Below are positions 8,035 to 17,479 of a stretch of 64,000 nucleotides of DNA, in pieces. The notes beneath the pieces were generated by a model that worked only from the letters and a program-made list of their open reading frames with translations, had not been told where the DNA came from and did not search any database. The position numbers were made by a program, and so were the translations under genes. The stretch's first letter is position 1. Each line of letters opens with the position of its first letter. The stretch lies in contig JAURZL010000018.1 of assembly GCA_030653365.1 (NCBI GenBank), forward strand, positions 310,001-374,000, in the 5' to 3' direction. The stretch comes from Anaerolineaceae bacterium (GTDB lineage: Bacteria; Chloroflexota; Anaerolineae; Anaerolineales; Anaerolineaceae).

Positions 8035-11000
8035 TCAACTAAAGTTAAGACTCTTTTTCGATTTTCGACGATACAAAAATATTCCTGATATGCTTCCAGT
8101 TATCATAACGATTCCAAAACAAAGAAAACCTATCCCTATAAATGTAGATCCAATATCATCTATGAATGAGTGAGTTTTTCTAATTTTTTTTGTTTTTTCG
8201 ATTATTCCATCTGAATTTTCATCAATTTCCAGGAGAATACTATTTTTTTCTGGCCAATCTCTTAAATTGAGTGAATGAGTTTCGTTTATTCCTAAACTTT
8301 GATTAATAAGGTTGTAGTAGTCATCAGTTAATGAATTATACAAATTTATATTTAATCCATAATTCAGTTTGGACAACCCTGTGTGACTAATAGATAATAA
8401 TTCCAATTTTTCATCTTCTTTAATTTCAAGAGTATTATTCGGCAGTAACGTTACATCAATAAAATTTATACTTTGGGTTTCGATAACTTCAAACCGGGAC
8501 CAAGATAGCGAAATATTAATTGGAATATTTGATGAAATACTCAAATTATTATTATCTGATTTTATAAAAAACTCAACTTCTTCAATATTTTGGTTTGGGT
8601 ATGCGTAAATACTTATAAGTCGGTTGTTCAGATAATAATTAAAAAATACTTCATGATCACTCTTAAAAATCATAGAAATGTTATAAGCCACAGAAGACGG
8701 TAAATAAAAAACTGGGCTCCCAATTCTATTATTACTTCCAATTTCAGGAAATATGAAAGAATCAGGGATTTTAATAATAAATTTATTATCTTTATAAAAA
8801 ATTACATGGTCAAACTCATCCGTGATAGTTAACTCTAAAGGAGTTGCTGACCAAATTCTTAAGAAATCCTTCCAGTTGAAATAAGGAAGCTCTTGTTTTT
8901 CTTGATAAATTAATGATAGGGGAATCAATACCATTTTTGATTGGGGAGAAGAAAATTTTCCTACTGAAGTTATTCTTTCGGATGGATCCCAATTAATAGA
9001 GTGCCATTCGTTTAGATACAAATTAAATTCAAAAATTCTAGTATTCATTTGATCTTTTGTTAAGTTATTGTCATAAAAGTGTAAATACCACAATTCACCA
9101 TTCAACTCTGTATTTGTTAAAGCTATAGGCACAACAGCATGCGCTATATCACTTACATTTGGATCTTCAAATATTAAAATTACTGGATCTTCATTTATAC
9201 CTAAAAGAAAATTTTCTAATTGTTTATGAATTTCATTTGAATCAATTTCTTTAATTTGATGTGATTTTTCTTCAAGAAAATCACGAGCTTTAGATGTGGC
9301 TTGATAATATGCGATATTTGATCTAACTTCAGGAACTTCATGTTTCAAAGTTGAATACACATTTACCACCTCAAAATTGTGGAAAATCTCATCAATCACT
9401 GTGGGATTGAAAAAGAAATTTTGACTAGCTGAAGCCATACCAAAGCAAACTCCATTCTTTAAAGAATAATTGACATCTTTAAGGAATAATTCACCTTTTA
9501 TAGTAGGCTTACATTCAGTACTAATAGATGGTTTACAAACTTCATCACGATTAAACATCTTTTCAAGTTGATCAATTGTAAAAATATAATCAGCTGTATT
9601 GAACAAATTAGAAAATTGATACCCATCAGGTTCATGGCGAAAACCTGAATCTATCAAAATAGGTGTATTTGATAGCTGTGACCAACCTTCTTCTCCTTTA
9701 ATTTTTATGGAAAAAAACCACTTTTTGTTTGGTTGTATTTCAGGATTTCTAACAGATAATTCCTGAATTAAATCGTTCAGATTTGGAATTTCTCCTTGGT
9801 AAAGAATGCGAGAATCAATCCAATTTTTTGTAGTAATCGGTTGATCTAAAAATCGAATATCAACATTTTTTATTGGAAAACCTTGTTCTTCCGGCATAGT
9901 CCAAAATAAAACAAATTCCTGAGAGTAGTTTCCAGGCCAAATCCTAAGATCTTTGATTGGTGTTGGAATTTTTGTTGGTTGCCATGCAGCTTCTAATCCA
10001 TTTACAAGAAAAGTTGTTTCATTTGTTTCAATATTAACTAAATTCAATTCATAAATTGTTTCTCCATAAACTCTCCATATTCCACCCTCTTTTTCTCTGC
10101 TAGTTTCAATCCATTCAGAAAATACAATTAATGCTGTGGAACTGTCAGGCGACCAACCTTTAATTTCACCTTCCGCGATTGTTGTACGAGAATTAGTAGA
10201 TAATGAAAAGATAATTACTTGGAATGGAATGTCACCAATTCTTCCTGCTGGTTCTGCTCCTCCTCCACAAGGCCCATCTGCATAACCTCCTGGAACTTCA
10301 GTCGAGTTGAATGCAAGCAGATCTCCAGAAGGTGACCACATTGGAGCATTATCGTAAGAATTTGGGGATGAAGAAATGTATTTGTGAAAATCGCCATTAT
10401 TTGAGAATATTGATAGAGGTCTTGGTTGTGCATCATCTGAGTAATCTACAACACCATCCCACGTACCACAAGCGATCTGCGTTCCATCAGGATTCCAATC
10501 ACAATCTGATTGAACTGAGCTTATTTCTTTGAATGCGCTTGGATTGTCAACTGGCATAATAAATTGATCAAGATATTGTTCGTTCGGTTGGAGAAAATCA
10601 AAAATGATTGATTTATTGTCAGGAGAAACGTTTGGGTTTCTGATGGGAAGTTCACCTGGAAGATGAAGAAACGGTTTCATTTCTCCGGTAGATAGCGTAA
10701 CAATGAAAAGGCCATCGTTGTTCTTATAACCAACCGTACATGAATATCCGACACCTGATTTTTCTATAGGAGTAGATGGGCGATCAAAAATAATATGATC
10801 GCTATCCTGGTACCAATCAAATCCTCCTGCTGTTTGATCAATATCAATAATTCTTTTTATATTATTCTGGGAGACATCATACACAAAAATATCTTTTTTC
10901 CACAATTTCCAATAATCTTTTACAAATGCTAATTTTTTTCCATCAGGAGACCAGTTTAATTCCTTGTATAAGGATGAATACGGATCTGCATCAGTGGTGA

Positions 11001-11271
11001 TTTGATGTTCTTGTGATCCATCTGGCTGAATAAGCCAGACATTGTAATCTAATCCAATATATGCTATCCAATTGGTGGTGGGTTCCAACTGAGGATCAAT
11101 AGATTTTGGTAAGATAAGTTCATTTTGAGAAGGATGACTCGGGCCAGAATCAGTCCCAGTTGTAATAATTTGATTTTGTATTTCATTACCTTTGGCATAC
11201 ACAGAAAAAGTTGGGCTTAATGATGAAAACATAAATGAAAGACAGATGAAAGAAAAAAATAATCTTCGCAT
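8035..11271 (-). CDS. Secreted PD40 beta-propeller protein with papain-like domain and C-terminal anchor
   Basis: 1078 residues. A signal peptide covers about 1-27. WD40-like PD40 repeats run to about 430 (WSPDGKKLAF, NVSPDNKSIIF, WNPDGTQIACG, WSPSGDLLAFN, WSPDSSTALI). A fibronectin-like segment (about 440-550) follows, then a region with a papain-type pattern: GVCFGMA (Cys about 608), DIAHAVVPIA (His about 709) and HFYDNN (Asp/Asn about 733). The C-terminus has a transmembrane helix and a basic RRKSKKS tail. The catalytic assignment is my inference from motif order and spacing. GGAGATAGG lies upstream of the ATG. It probably forms a transcription unit with the SH3-domain gene downstream. Confidence 0.65.
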   Translation of the reverse strand: MRRLFFSFICLSFMFSSLSPTFSVYAKGNEIQNQIITTGTDSGPSHPSQNELILPKSIDPQLEPTTNWIAYIGLDYNVWLIQPDGSQEHQITTDADPYSSLYKELNWSPDGKKLAFVKDYWKLWKKDIFVYDVSQNNIKRIIDIDQTAGGFDWYQDSDHIIFDRPSTPIEKSGVGYSCTVGYKNNDGLFIVTLSTGEMKPFLHLPGELPIRNPNVSPDNKSIIFDFLQPNEQYLDQFIMPVDNPSAFKEISSVQSDCDWNPDGTQIACGTWDGVVDYSDDAQPRPLSIFSNNGDFHKYISSSPNSYDNAPMWSPSGDLLAFNSTEVPGGYADGPCGGGAEPAGRIGDIPFQVIIFSLSTNSRTTIAEGEIKGWSPDSSTALIVFSEWIETSREKEGGIWRVYGETIYELNLVNIETNETTFLVNGLEAAWQPTKIPTPIKDLRIWPGNYSQEFVLFWTMPEEQGFPIKNVDIRFLDQPITTKNWIDSRILYQGEIPNLNDLIQELSVRNPEIQPNKKWFFSIKIKGEEGWSQLSNTPILIDSGFRHEPDGYQFSNLFNTADYIFTIDQLEKMFNRDEVCKPSISTECKPTIKGELFLKDVNYSLKNGVCFGMASASQNFFFNPTVIDEIFHNFEVVNVYSTLKHEVPEVRSNIAYYQATSKARDFLEEKSHQIKEIDSNEIHKQLENFLLGINEDPVILIFEDPNVSDIAHAVVPIALTNTELNGELWYLHFYDNNLTKDQMNTRIFEFNLYLNEWHSINWDPSERITSVGKFSSPQSKMVLIPLSLIYQEKQELPYFNWKDFLRIWSATPLELTITDEFDHVIFYKDNKFIIKIPDSFIFPEIGSNNRIGSPVFYLPSSVAYNISMIFKSDHEVFFNYYLNNRLISIYAYPNQNIEEVEFFIKSDNNNLSISSNIPINISLSWSRFEVIETQSINFIDVTLLPNNTLEIKEDEKLELLSISHTGLSKLNYGLNINLYNSLTDDYYNLINQSLGINETHSLNLRDWPEKNSILLEIDENSDGIIEKTKKIRKTHSFIDDIGSTFIGIGFLCFGIVMITGSISGIFLYRRKSKKSLNFS

Positions 11272-11474
11272 ATTAAATACCTATCTCCATAAACTTGAAA
11301 AGAATGAAATGAAAAAGTGATGATTTGGTTTTTTTATTGGAAAAATTAAATTTTAAATTATGTTGGGTTTAACAGATTGAAAAAATAATGATAACTATTT
11401 ACCCGCTCATAATAAAAAATTGTATATTAATAAATTGTACTGTGCAATAAAAAAAACTTTTTGAAACTCTTGAA

Positions 11475-11912
11475 GTCTGGAATGGATGTTCGTTGAGTGT
11501 ACGGAGTGAGGATCTGAATTTCGTAGTGTTGGAATCAGAAGAGACGATAAAGCAGATTGAGCGGATGGTGGGGGTTGGGGGTCAGTTCTTGCATGAGGTG
11601 CGGATCAAGAACAATAGCGGATTGGAGTATCTGCTGTAGCGGGAGTTGAAACTGACTTGCATGGAAGAGATTGAGAATCTGATGCAGGTGGGGGCTGTGG
11701 ATGGATTAAAGGAAGATGCCATGGTGGATGCGCAGCGCAATCTGGTGGTGTGGCGGCGGAAAGAGGCTGCGGAGTGGAGGATGGATTCCAGGGGGAAGTT
11801 AAGGACTCTGGTGGGTGCGGAGTGGAATCCAGGGATGGATTGGCTGGGAGGTTTGGCGGAGACGGTGTTTGGGGAGGTGGTGCGGTTGGAGGAGTGGGAG
11901 TGGAGGGGGTGA
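11475..11912 (+). pseudogene. Decayed copy of the tail gene 3' end (copy 2)
   Basis: The frame matches the last about 145 residues of the tail-type protein at 1146-2570: VWNGCSLSVRSEDLNF, then GLEYLL, an in-frame TAG at 11637-11639 where the parent has Trp, then RELKLTCMEEIENLMQVGAV and the full C-terminus ending EWEWRG and TGA. Nothing of the first 330 residues is present; homology begins abruptly after an AT-rich spacer. An ATG-started frame from 11646 would be the downstream part only and is not taken as a gene. Confidence 0.85.
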
Positions 11913-12106
11913 GGAGATTAGAAGAGTGTATCATTCACAGAAAAGAAAATTCAATAGTATTCATTTGACTGGATATAATATTTATATAAGAACAAAACAA
12001 TCCTATAATTATTTGGATGAGAAATTCCTAATTAATAAAAATCAAAATATAATTTAAATAAATTATCAAAATATTTACGTGGAAGAAACACAAGAAAGGG
12101 GAATTT

Positions 12107-13042
12107 ATGAATAAAAGATTAAGAATTTATTTTTATTCCCTCTTAATTCTAATTCCAGTAATTGTTATCAGTTTCATAAGCATTAATGAAATAACTTTGT
12201 TTTTTAGACCCTTACTATTAAATCTAGATTTGACGAACATCATTGCAATTTTGGCTTTATTAATATCAATTTTGACTTTATTAATATCAATTTTGACTTT
12301 ATTAAATAATAGAGAAATCACAAAACTTAATATCCAGATGTATTCTGATATCCAAATTGAAAGAAACAAGAACAAATTCACAATTACATTATTAGAAGCA
12401 TTTAAAGATGATTCCGAGAACAGGATTGATGGGTTATGGGGTATGAAATTTTCATTGAAAAATCGCGGTCAAGATATTCCTTTAATTAACAATATATATA
12501 TCGAATTGATTTTTAAAAGAAGAAACAAACCTTTCGACTTCAAGAATTTATTCTTAAATACTCTTCTTTATGAGGAGGAATATGTCATAGGTTTTTCTTA
12601 CGAAGTATCAGGAGAAGAAATTGGGAGAAAACAAGTAAGCGGAAAAATACATGGTTCTTATCCAAGAATTGAATCAGAAGATTTGGCGAATAAAACAATC
12701 TATCTCATAGACTGGGAAACAAAAGAACCAATAAACCTGGGAACTCTACTTAACCGTATTGTATTAAAAGGTCCAAACCCTAATGAGAGAAAAATTTGGA
12801 TGTTATTTGGGTACATACCAAGTAATTGGAGAATAACTGTAGAAAATTTAACGAATTATGATTGGTATTTATCTAAAATAAAATCTACTTTTATAGTTGA
12901 TGATGAAGAATTTGTTTTCCAAACTCGTGTTGGATATGCCGGCTATTTGAATTGTGAATTTCGAGAATTATTAGATGAAATTTCATATAGAGTAAAAGAA
13001 GAAAATTTTTTGAAGAAGAAAAAAGTATTTAAAAATAATTAA
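12107..13042 (+). CDS. Membrane protein of unknown function with in-frame tandem repeat
   Basis: 311 residues; AAAGGGG stands upstream of the ATG. There are two N-terminal hydrophobic segments (about 8-28 and 41-67), the second built from the repeated peptide LISILTL. The rest is soluble with scattered charged residues and no recognised motif. The DNA is very AT-rich, unlike the G-rich tail fragments on either side. It lies between decayed copies 2 and 3 of the tail-gene end, in the same orientation, the position taken by the 375-residue protein after copy 1. Function unknown. Confidence 0.65.
   Translation: MNKRLRIYFYSLLILIPVIVISFISINEITLFFRPLLLNLDLTNIIAILALLISILTLLISILTLLNNREITKLNIQMYSDIQIERNKNKFTITLLEAFKDDSENRIDGLWGMKFSLKNRGQDIPLINNIYIELIFKRRNKPFDFKNLFLNTLLYEEEYVIGFSYEVSGEEIGRKQVSGKIHGSYPRIESEDLANKTIYLIDWETKEPINLGTLLNRIVLKGPNPNERKIWMLFGYIPSNWRITVENLTNYDWYLSKIKSTFIVDDEEFVFQTRVGYAGYLNCEFRELLDEISYRVKEENFLKKKKVFKNN
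12248..12305 (+). repeat. 21-bp in-frame tandem repeat, about 2.8 units
   Basis: Units at 12248-12268 and 12269-12289 differ at one base, and a partial third unit follows from 12290. Each unit encodes seven hydrophobic residues (ILALLIS or ILTLLIS), so loss or gain of a unit by slippage would change the membrane segment length without a frameshift. Confidence 0.9.
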
Positions 13043-13149
13043 CCCCTATTGGCATTGACCAGTTGGGGTGTTCCAAATTGTTGGGGTTTCAATTATGGAT
13101 GAGATATTAAGTTAGGGTAATTAGAAAGGTTTGGGGGTTGAAGTCTTCA

Positions 13150-13269
13150 GGGGGGTAGTCGACACTTGCAAGTGCGGAGTGGGATCCAGGGATGGATTGA
13201 CTGGGGGGATTGGCGAAGACTGAGATTGGGGAGGTGGTGCGGTTGGAGGAGTGGGAGTGGAGGGGGTGA
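13150..13269 (+). pseudogene. Short decayed copy of the tail gene 3' end (copy 3)
   Basis: From 13174 the frame reads AEWDPGMD, a TGA in place of the parent's Trp codon, then LGGLAKTEIGEVVRLEEWEW, RG and TGA at 13267-13269. Weaker similarity extends back to about 13150. It is too short and interrupted to function. The lipoprotein gene at 13373 follows it. Confidence 0.8.
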
Positions 13270-13372
13270 AAATCAAATTTAAATTAGCCTATATAATAAT
13301 TAATAAAAATTAATTAATGAGTAAATAATTCATCATTACACGGTATAAATTTAATTAGAGGAGGGGTAACCT

Positions 13373-14128
13373 ATGAAAAACAAATTGGTGCTAATTCTTT
13401 GTATTTTTTTGATTGTTAATGTTTCATGCATTTTTACGCCATTTGGTAATAATAATGATGAAAGTAAACTTATTACAAATGAAATAATAGAGGATAACAA
13501 AGAAAGCGTTGATGATTTCGAGGAAAAATCTACTAATGAAAAAAGTAATGGAAATACCAAAGCAAATTCGGATGGGTCAAATGAAACAATAATTACTGTT
13601 ACACCTTCAGCATCAGAAAATATGGATTATGGAAGCAACATTGATGACTTTATTAAAGATTATGAAATTTTTGCAGAAGTAGCCGGAAATATGATGAATA
13701 GGGTGGGTGAAAATTTCGATATTGATGAATTTTCAGAACTAGTGGACGAAGTGCTTATTACTCATAATGCTCTAAATAAAAATAATTGGCCATCACAATT
13801 TAAGGAATCTAGAGGATATATTGAAAAAGGCATTTATGGTTTAGATTTAGCTAATATTGTGTTACGACTAACAAATTATGGAAATGAAGAAGAGGATAAA
13901 TGTGGTATGAGTGATGATTTAGCTGATCAAGCAAGTACATATATTATGGAGGCAAGGGAATTTTTTTATTCACAATATGATAATTATGATCCTGAGTATG
14001 AAAAATATTCCCCTTCAAATTTACAATTAACAAGGTGTGATGAAGTATCATTTTATTTACAAGGATTCTTTTATATGTACATGTCGGTTGGACATCAACC
14101 TATCACTGATTACATAAGAAATAATTAA
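13373..14128 (+). CDS. Lipoprotein of unknown function
   Basis: 251 residues. The signal peptide ends in a lipobox-type IVNVSC (Cys 19), followed by an acidic, Asn/Ser-rich linker up to about residue 85 and then a helical domain with a Cys at about 184 and another near 225. GAGGAGGGG upstream of the ATG is a strong ribosome site. It is the gene directly after decayed tail-end copy 3. The DNA is AT-rich. No catalytic motif was recognised, so a surface-exposed helical domain is all that can be stated. Confidence 0.65.
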   Translation: MKNKLVLILCIFLIVNVSCIFTPFGNNNDESKLITNEIIEDNKESVDDFEEKSTNEKSNGNTKANSDGSNETIITVTPSASENMDYGSNIDDFIKDYEIFAEVAGNMMNRVGENFDIDEFSELVDEVLITHNALNKNNWPSQFKESRGYIEKGIYGLDLANIVLRLTNYGNEEEDKCGMSDDLADQASTYIMEAREFFYSQYDNYDPEYEKYSPSNLQLTRCDEVSFYLQGFFYMYMSVGHQPITDYIRNN

Positions 14129-14222
14129 TTGCAAAAATTTATTTTTAATTTTGTAACAACAGAAACCCTAGATTTGATTCTAAAATTTAGGCAATTTAAT
14201 GTAAGATATTTATTTTTGAAAC

Positions 14223-15356
14223 TTAATAATTTACTGATTCCATGATCACCTTATCTATTTCATGTATACAAGCATCAATATCTACACCAACTTTCAGGAT
14301 CTCATGGTAAAGCAAAACGCTTAATCGATCACTGAACACATCTCCATTAAATGGTGGATAATCGTATATTATTAAGGATGGTTTATTGATATTAGGGTCT
14401 GACCATAGTTCAATATTTACATTTGCACTTCCATAATCCTTAGAAAATACTTGCTTTTGCCAATGCATCGGAACACCATGACCTAATCCAATTGGTTCTA
14501 AGATACATCCATTAACTTTCTTGCTTTCAAGAGATTGTAGAACGAAAGGCCCAGAATTAATTTCACTATATTCCCAGTCAGCTTGATTAAAGCGAATAAG
14601 CCAACTACCAATTTTTTCCTCGATTATATTCGAAAATTGTGAATTGACATTGCCTATATCTTCAATTATTTGGGCTGTTTCAGTTGGAAAAATTTGATCA
14701 TTATCTATCTCCAATGGTTGAATCGTAATTGGAGGTTCTTCTGAATTTTCTGCTACTAGTTCACAAGAATGAGGTATTGGCACTTCACAATTTGCTGATA
14801 TTACATAAGCATTGTTTTCGTTTTCTGATATTCTTAACTCCCTTAACCTGATTCCTTCTCCACCAAAATTTTGATCCAGGTAATACAAATTATCATTTTC
14901 TAGATCAGGATGAAACACCACTACTGTATGCCCAACCGAAGCATAAGGATCCCCAAACAATACAAGGTTGTCGCATGCTTTTACTTCATCTTTCACTTCA
15001 AAAAGTAATGGTTTGTGATTACCATTTTCCTCCTGGAGTTTTATATAGTCTAACCCGCCTAAAAATTCCTTTTTAGCGTTGACTCCATACCCTGGTGCAT
15101 CTGTCAATTCTCGTGCTAATACTGTACATTCTGTACTTCCCTCTTTATTTAAAAACCAATAACCTTGTTTTTTCCCGACCGTCTGTAACCAACAATTCGC
15201 TGATTCTTCTATTTCTCCGTAGGTCAAAGAAATAACTTCAGGTTTTATTTCTTCAATTTCGTTTAAAGGAGTGGGGTTTGTACCTCCACAACTGATTAAA
15301 AGTATGGTGACCAGTATCACTGTGAATTTTATTATGTGTTGTATGGTTAACTTCAT
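14223..15356 (-). CDS. Lipoprotein with CHAP/papain-like domain
   Basis: 377 residues. The lipobox is LLISCG (Cys about 23). A candidate NlpC/CHAP-type fold covers about residues 50-185: STECTVLAREL (Cys about 75, with an alternative Cys in SANCWLQ at about 55), VGHTVVVFH (His about 142) and LDQNFGG (Asn about 163). The order Cys-His-Asn and the Gly-His-hydrophobic context fit cysteine amidases that cut peptidoglycan or peptides; the catalytic role is inferred. The C-terminal half (about 235-375) is a second domain with paired cysteines (GCIL, DACI). Monocistronic on the minus strand, convergent with the lipoprotein gene at 13373. Confidence 0.6.
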   Translation of the reverse strand: MKLTIQHIIKFTVILVTILLISCGGTNPTPLNEIEEIKPEVISLTYGEIEESANCWLQTVGKKQGYWFLNKEGSTECTVLARELTDAPGYGVNAKKEFLGGLDYIKLQEENGNHKPLLFEVKDEVKACDNLVLFGDPYASVGHTVVVFHPDLENDNLYYLDQNFGGEGIRLRELRISENENNAYVISANCEVPIPHSCELVAENSEEPPITIQPLEIDNDQIFPTETAQIIEDIGNVNSQFSNIIEEKIGSWLIRFNQADWEYSEINSGPFVLQSLESKKVNGCILEPIGLGHGVPMHWQKQVFSKDYGSANVNIELWSDPNINKPSLIIYDYPPFNGDVFSDRLSVLLYHEILKVGVDIDACIHEIDKVIMESVNY

Positions 15357-15548
15357 TCTATCCCTCTATTTATGATTATTTTTGTAAAAAAAATTAGACC
15401 CTACATTAAAATTTTAGACAGATATTGATATCTGTGGGGAATTTTTCTTTCAACTTAAATTGCTTAAGGTGGTTGACAACGGATTTTAATCCTTACTTGG
15501 AACCGAATAGATACTTTTTTTTCAATCTTAAGTTTGGAAAAATGGATA

Positions 15549-15827
15549 TTATTCTTTCTGGGTTAAACGATGAAATTGTTTTAATTCTGGAACAACTTTA
15601 TCTAGGCATTGTCGAGTTCTGAGAACTAATAATTTTAGTTTTTCAAGGTCCAGCTCTGCATCACTTACTTGACTTTCGGTCAACATTTTTTCTGTTTCTT
15701 TGATCAATAAATGGGCGGCATAAGAGAACAAAACGAAATTTGGATATGATGGAGATGATGTTGGGAGATGTTTTTCTAATTTGGCTATGATCTCTTCCTG
15801 GGATTCAGCTGGTGTGTTGTTTTGCAT
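15549..15827 (-). CDS. Small helical protein, paralogue of the gene at 4135-4428 (copy 2)
   Basis: 92 residues; the ATG is preceded by GAGGTCAC. It shares AAH...K...ELDLEKL...LD...PELKQF with copy 1 but little else. No signal peptide or metal motif is visible. The leader in front is almost the same as that of copy 1, while the coding regions differ strongly. The SpoVS-like gene that adjoins copy 1 directly is here 1.6 kb away, beyond an inserted lipoprotein gene on the other strand. Function unknown. Confidence 0.6.
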   Translation of the reverse strand: MQNNTPAESQEEIIAKLEKHLPTSSPSYPNFVLFSYAAHLLIKETEKMLTESQVSDAELDLEKLKLLVLRTRQCLDKVVPELKQFHRLTQKE

Positions 15828-15830
15828 TGT

Positions 15831-15873
15831 GACCTCAATGTGGTGAAATGTATTGGATTATTATACAAGAAAA
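15831..15873 (-). promoter_or_regulatory. Duplicated leader/promoter, copy 2
   Basis: Matches 4433-4475 at 39 of 43 positions. The minus-strand -10 hexamer TATAAT is at 15860-15865. Similarity stops exactly where the lipoprotein-bearing insertion begins at 15874. Confidence 0.65.
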
Positions 15874-15964
15874 GGAAAGCTTTAATTCTGATATTGGTAT
15901 CTCATGAAGAATTATGAATATAATTTATTATTCAGGCTTTACCGATGCAAGGGATGGAGATTGA

Positions 15965-17446
15965 ATGGATTCGAAAGATTTTATTACAAGAAAAATAGTG
16001 TTAGTAATAGTTGCTGGTGTTTTAGCTTTTACAGCATGTACTAACAAAATGATGCCTATTAATGAACCTACCGTCGTGGCTCTTACTCAAACAGAGATAA
16101 GTTTTACCCCAACCCCTCAAGAAACGAGTACACCGAAATTGGTAATTCAACCAACTCGAGCGCCTTTCAGACCAGATTATAGTGTTGATAGTAACTATAC
16201 AGACGAACAAAAAGAACTGATAGAAAGTGGAAAGTTTGTTGAACAAGAAAATGAAATTATCAATATGGCTGTTAATTTTTGGAGTAGAGCCGAGATTATC
16301 CCATTCACTGATCCCTTTAATACCCTAAAGTTCAAATATCTTTTTGATTATTTGATACCAGAAAATGCTATCGTTGTAATTTCAGATAGTAACTCTCCTG
16401 GTTATGTTTATTATTTTAATATTGATAAAAATGGTGGATTTCAAAAAGATCCAGTAGATCGGCCTTATGGTTTTACCTTGAAGCCACATGAACTTCCATT
16501 ACAGATGAGTGAGATCCTGGTTGAGGGCAATGTTGATAGTGCTTATGTAATAGAGGATCTATTAAATACAACCCTAATAAATTATGATGGAAAATTTGTG
16601 AGAATTAATGAGAAAAATGAAATTGTTGGTGAACTTAATATGATCACTGGGGTATGGACAAAAATAAGGACAAAACCACTTATAACACTTGATAAAGAAA
16701 TCTACGCTAATAGAGAAGGATTGACCACGATTGAAGAATTAAAAAACAATATTTATGAATTCCTTGATAATGGGGCAATTGTGTGGAATGTTGACGGACC
16801 AAATAAAACTGAATTATTTTATGAACGCGTAGGAAGAAAACGGATTCCTCTTGGATGGCATAAATGTTATTATTCAGATGAATTTGATTATACAAGTTGT
16901 CGGCAATCTGCGATTTATCTAGGAAGTTTATTAAAGACAGACGAAATTGATAATGAAGTAGTCATAAGTTTTTTTGGTGTCCAGAACCAGATAAATGGTC
17001 AATTGGCAATTGAAGTTTTTTCTCATGCTTTTGCCAATGAACCAAATTTTTTTGTATCCGAAGGATACATTTCTTACTATATTGTTAATGAAAAAGACCC
17101 TGAATGGAATTCTCTTGAATATGAAGTTGCTGAAGGATCAGACATACTAAAATATTTATCATACAATTTGAACCAACCGATAACGATTACCTTTGCAATT
17201 AATTTAACTGATGCTTTCATCCAATATACATATGAAAATAATGAAGAAAGAGAAATTGAATTTATTAATTGGTGGTTCAATAAAATGATAAACAATGATG
17301 AAATAGTAAAATGGCTTGAAAATCCAATAAATAAACAAATTAACGGTTTAATTTTTAAAGCTGATGAACTGGAAGAATTATTAAAATTGAAATTGGAGGA
17401 ATTGCCTAATATGCATGGTTTCGGATTGTATGTTCCGGAAGAATGA
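15965..17446 (+). CDS. Large lipoprotein of unknown function
   Basis: 493 residues. The signal peptide ends in LAFTAC (Cys about 25), followed by a Thr/Pro-rich spacer to about residue 72. The rest is a mature region with no recognised motif and a Cys pair (HKCYY and YTSCRQ at about 300-313) that could form a disulfide. It is the only gene in a 1606-bp segment (15874-17479) that separates the small gene from the SpoVS-like gene, whereas the corresponding genes at 4428-4478 are adjacent. No terminal inverted repeats are seen at the segment ends. Function unknown. Confidence 0.65.
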   Translation: MDSKDFITRKIVLVIVAGVLAFTACTNKMMPINEPTVVALTQTEISFTPTPQETSTPKLVIQPTRAPFRPDYSVDSNYTDEQKELIESGKFVEQENEIINMAVNFWSRAEIIPFTDPFNTLKFKYLFDYLIPENAIVVISDSNSPGYVYYFNIDKNGGFQKDPVDRPYGFTLKPHELPLQMSEILVEGNVDSAYVIEDLLNTTLINYDGKFVRINEKNEIVGELNMITGVWTKIRTKPLITLDKEIYANREGLTTIEELKNNIYEFLDNGAIVWNVDGPNKTELFYERVGRKRIPLGWHKCYYSDEFDYTSCRQSAIYLGSLLKTDEIDNEVVISFFGVQNQINGQLAIEVFSHAFANEPNFFVSEGYISYYIVNEKDPEWNSLEYEVAEGSDILKYLSYNLNQPITITFAINLTDAFIQYTYENNEEREIEFINWWFNKMINNDEIVKWLENPINKQINGLIFKADELEELLKLKLEELPNMHGFGLYVPEE

Positions 17447-17479
17447 AATAAGGTTCTAAAAAATTAATCCTAAACATTC

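Noticed and set aside
11646..11912. An 88-codon ATG-started frame
   Set aside because: It is only the part of the decayed tail-gene copy downstream of the in-frame TAG at 11637; the frame has no ribosome site and is not a separate gene.
13373..13560. Minus-strand frame opposite the lipoprotein signal region
   Set aside because: It is antisense to a lipoprotein gene with a strong GAGGAGG site and a clear signal peptide.
15874..17479. Insertion sequence at the filled site
   Set aside because: The segment contains one lipoprotein gene, no transposase, and its ends (GGAAAGCTTT and the reverse complement AGAATGTTTA) do not form inverted repeats.
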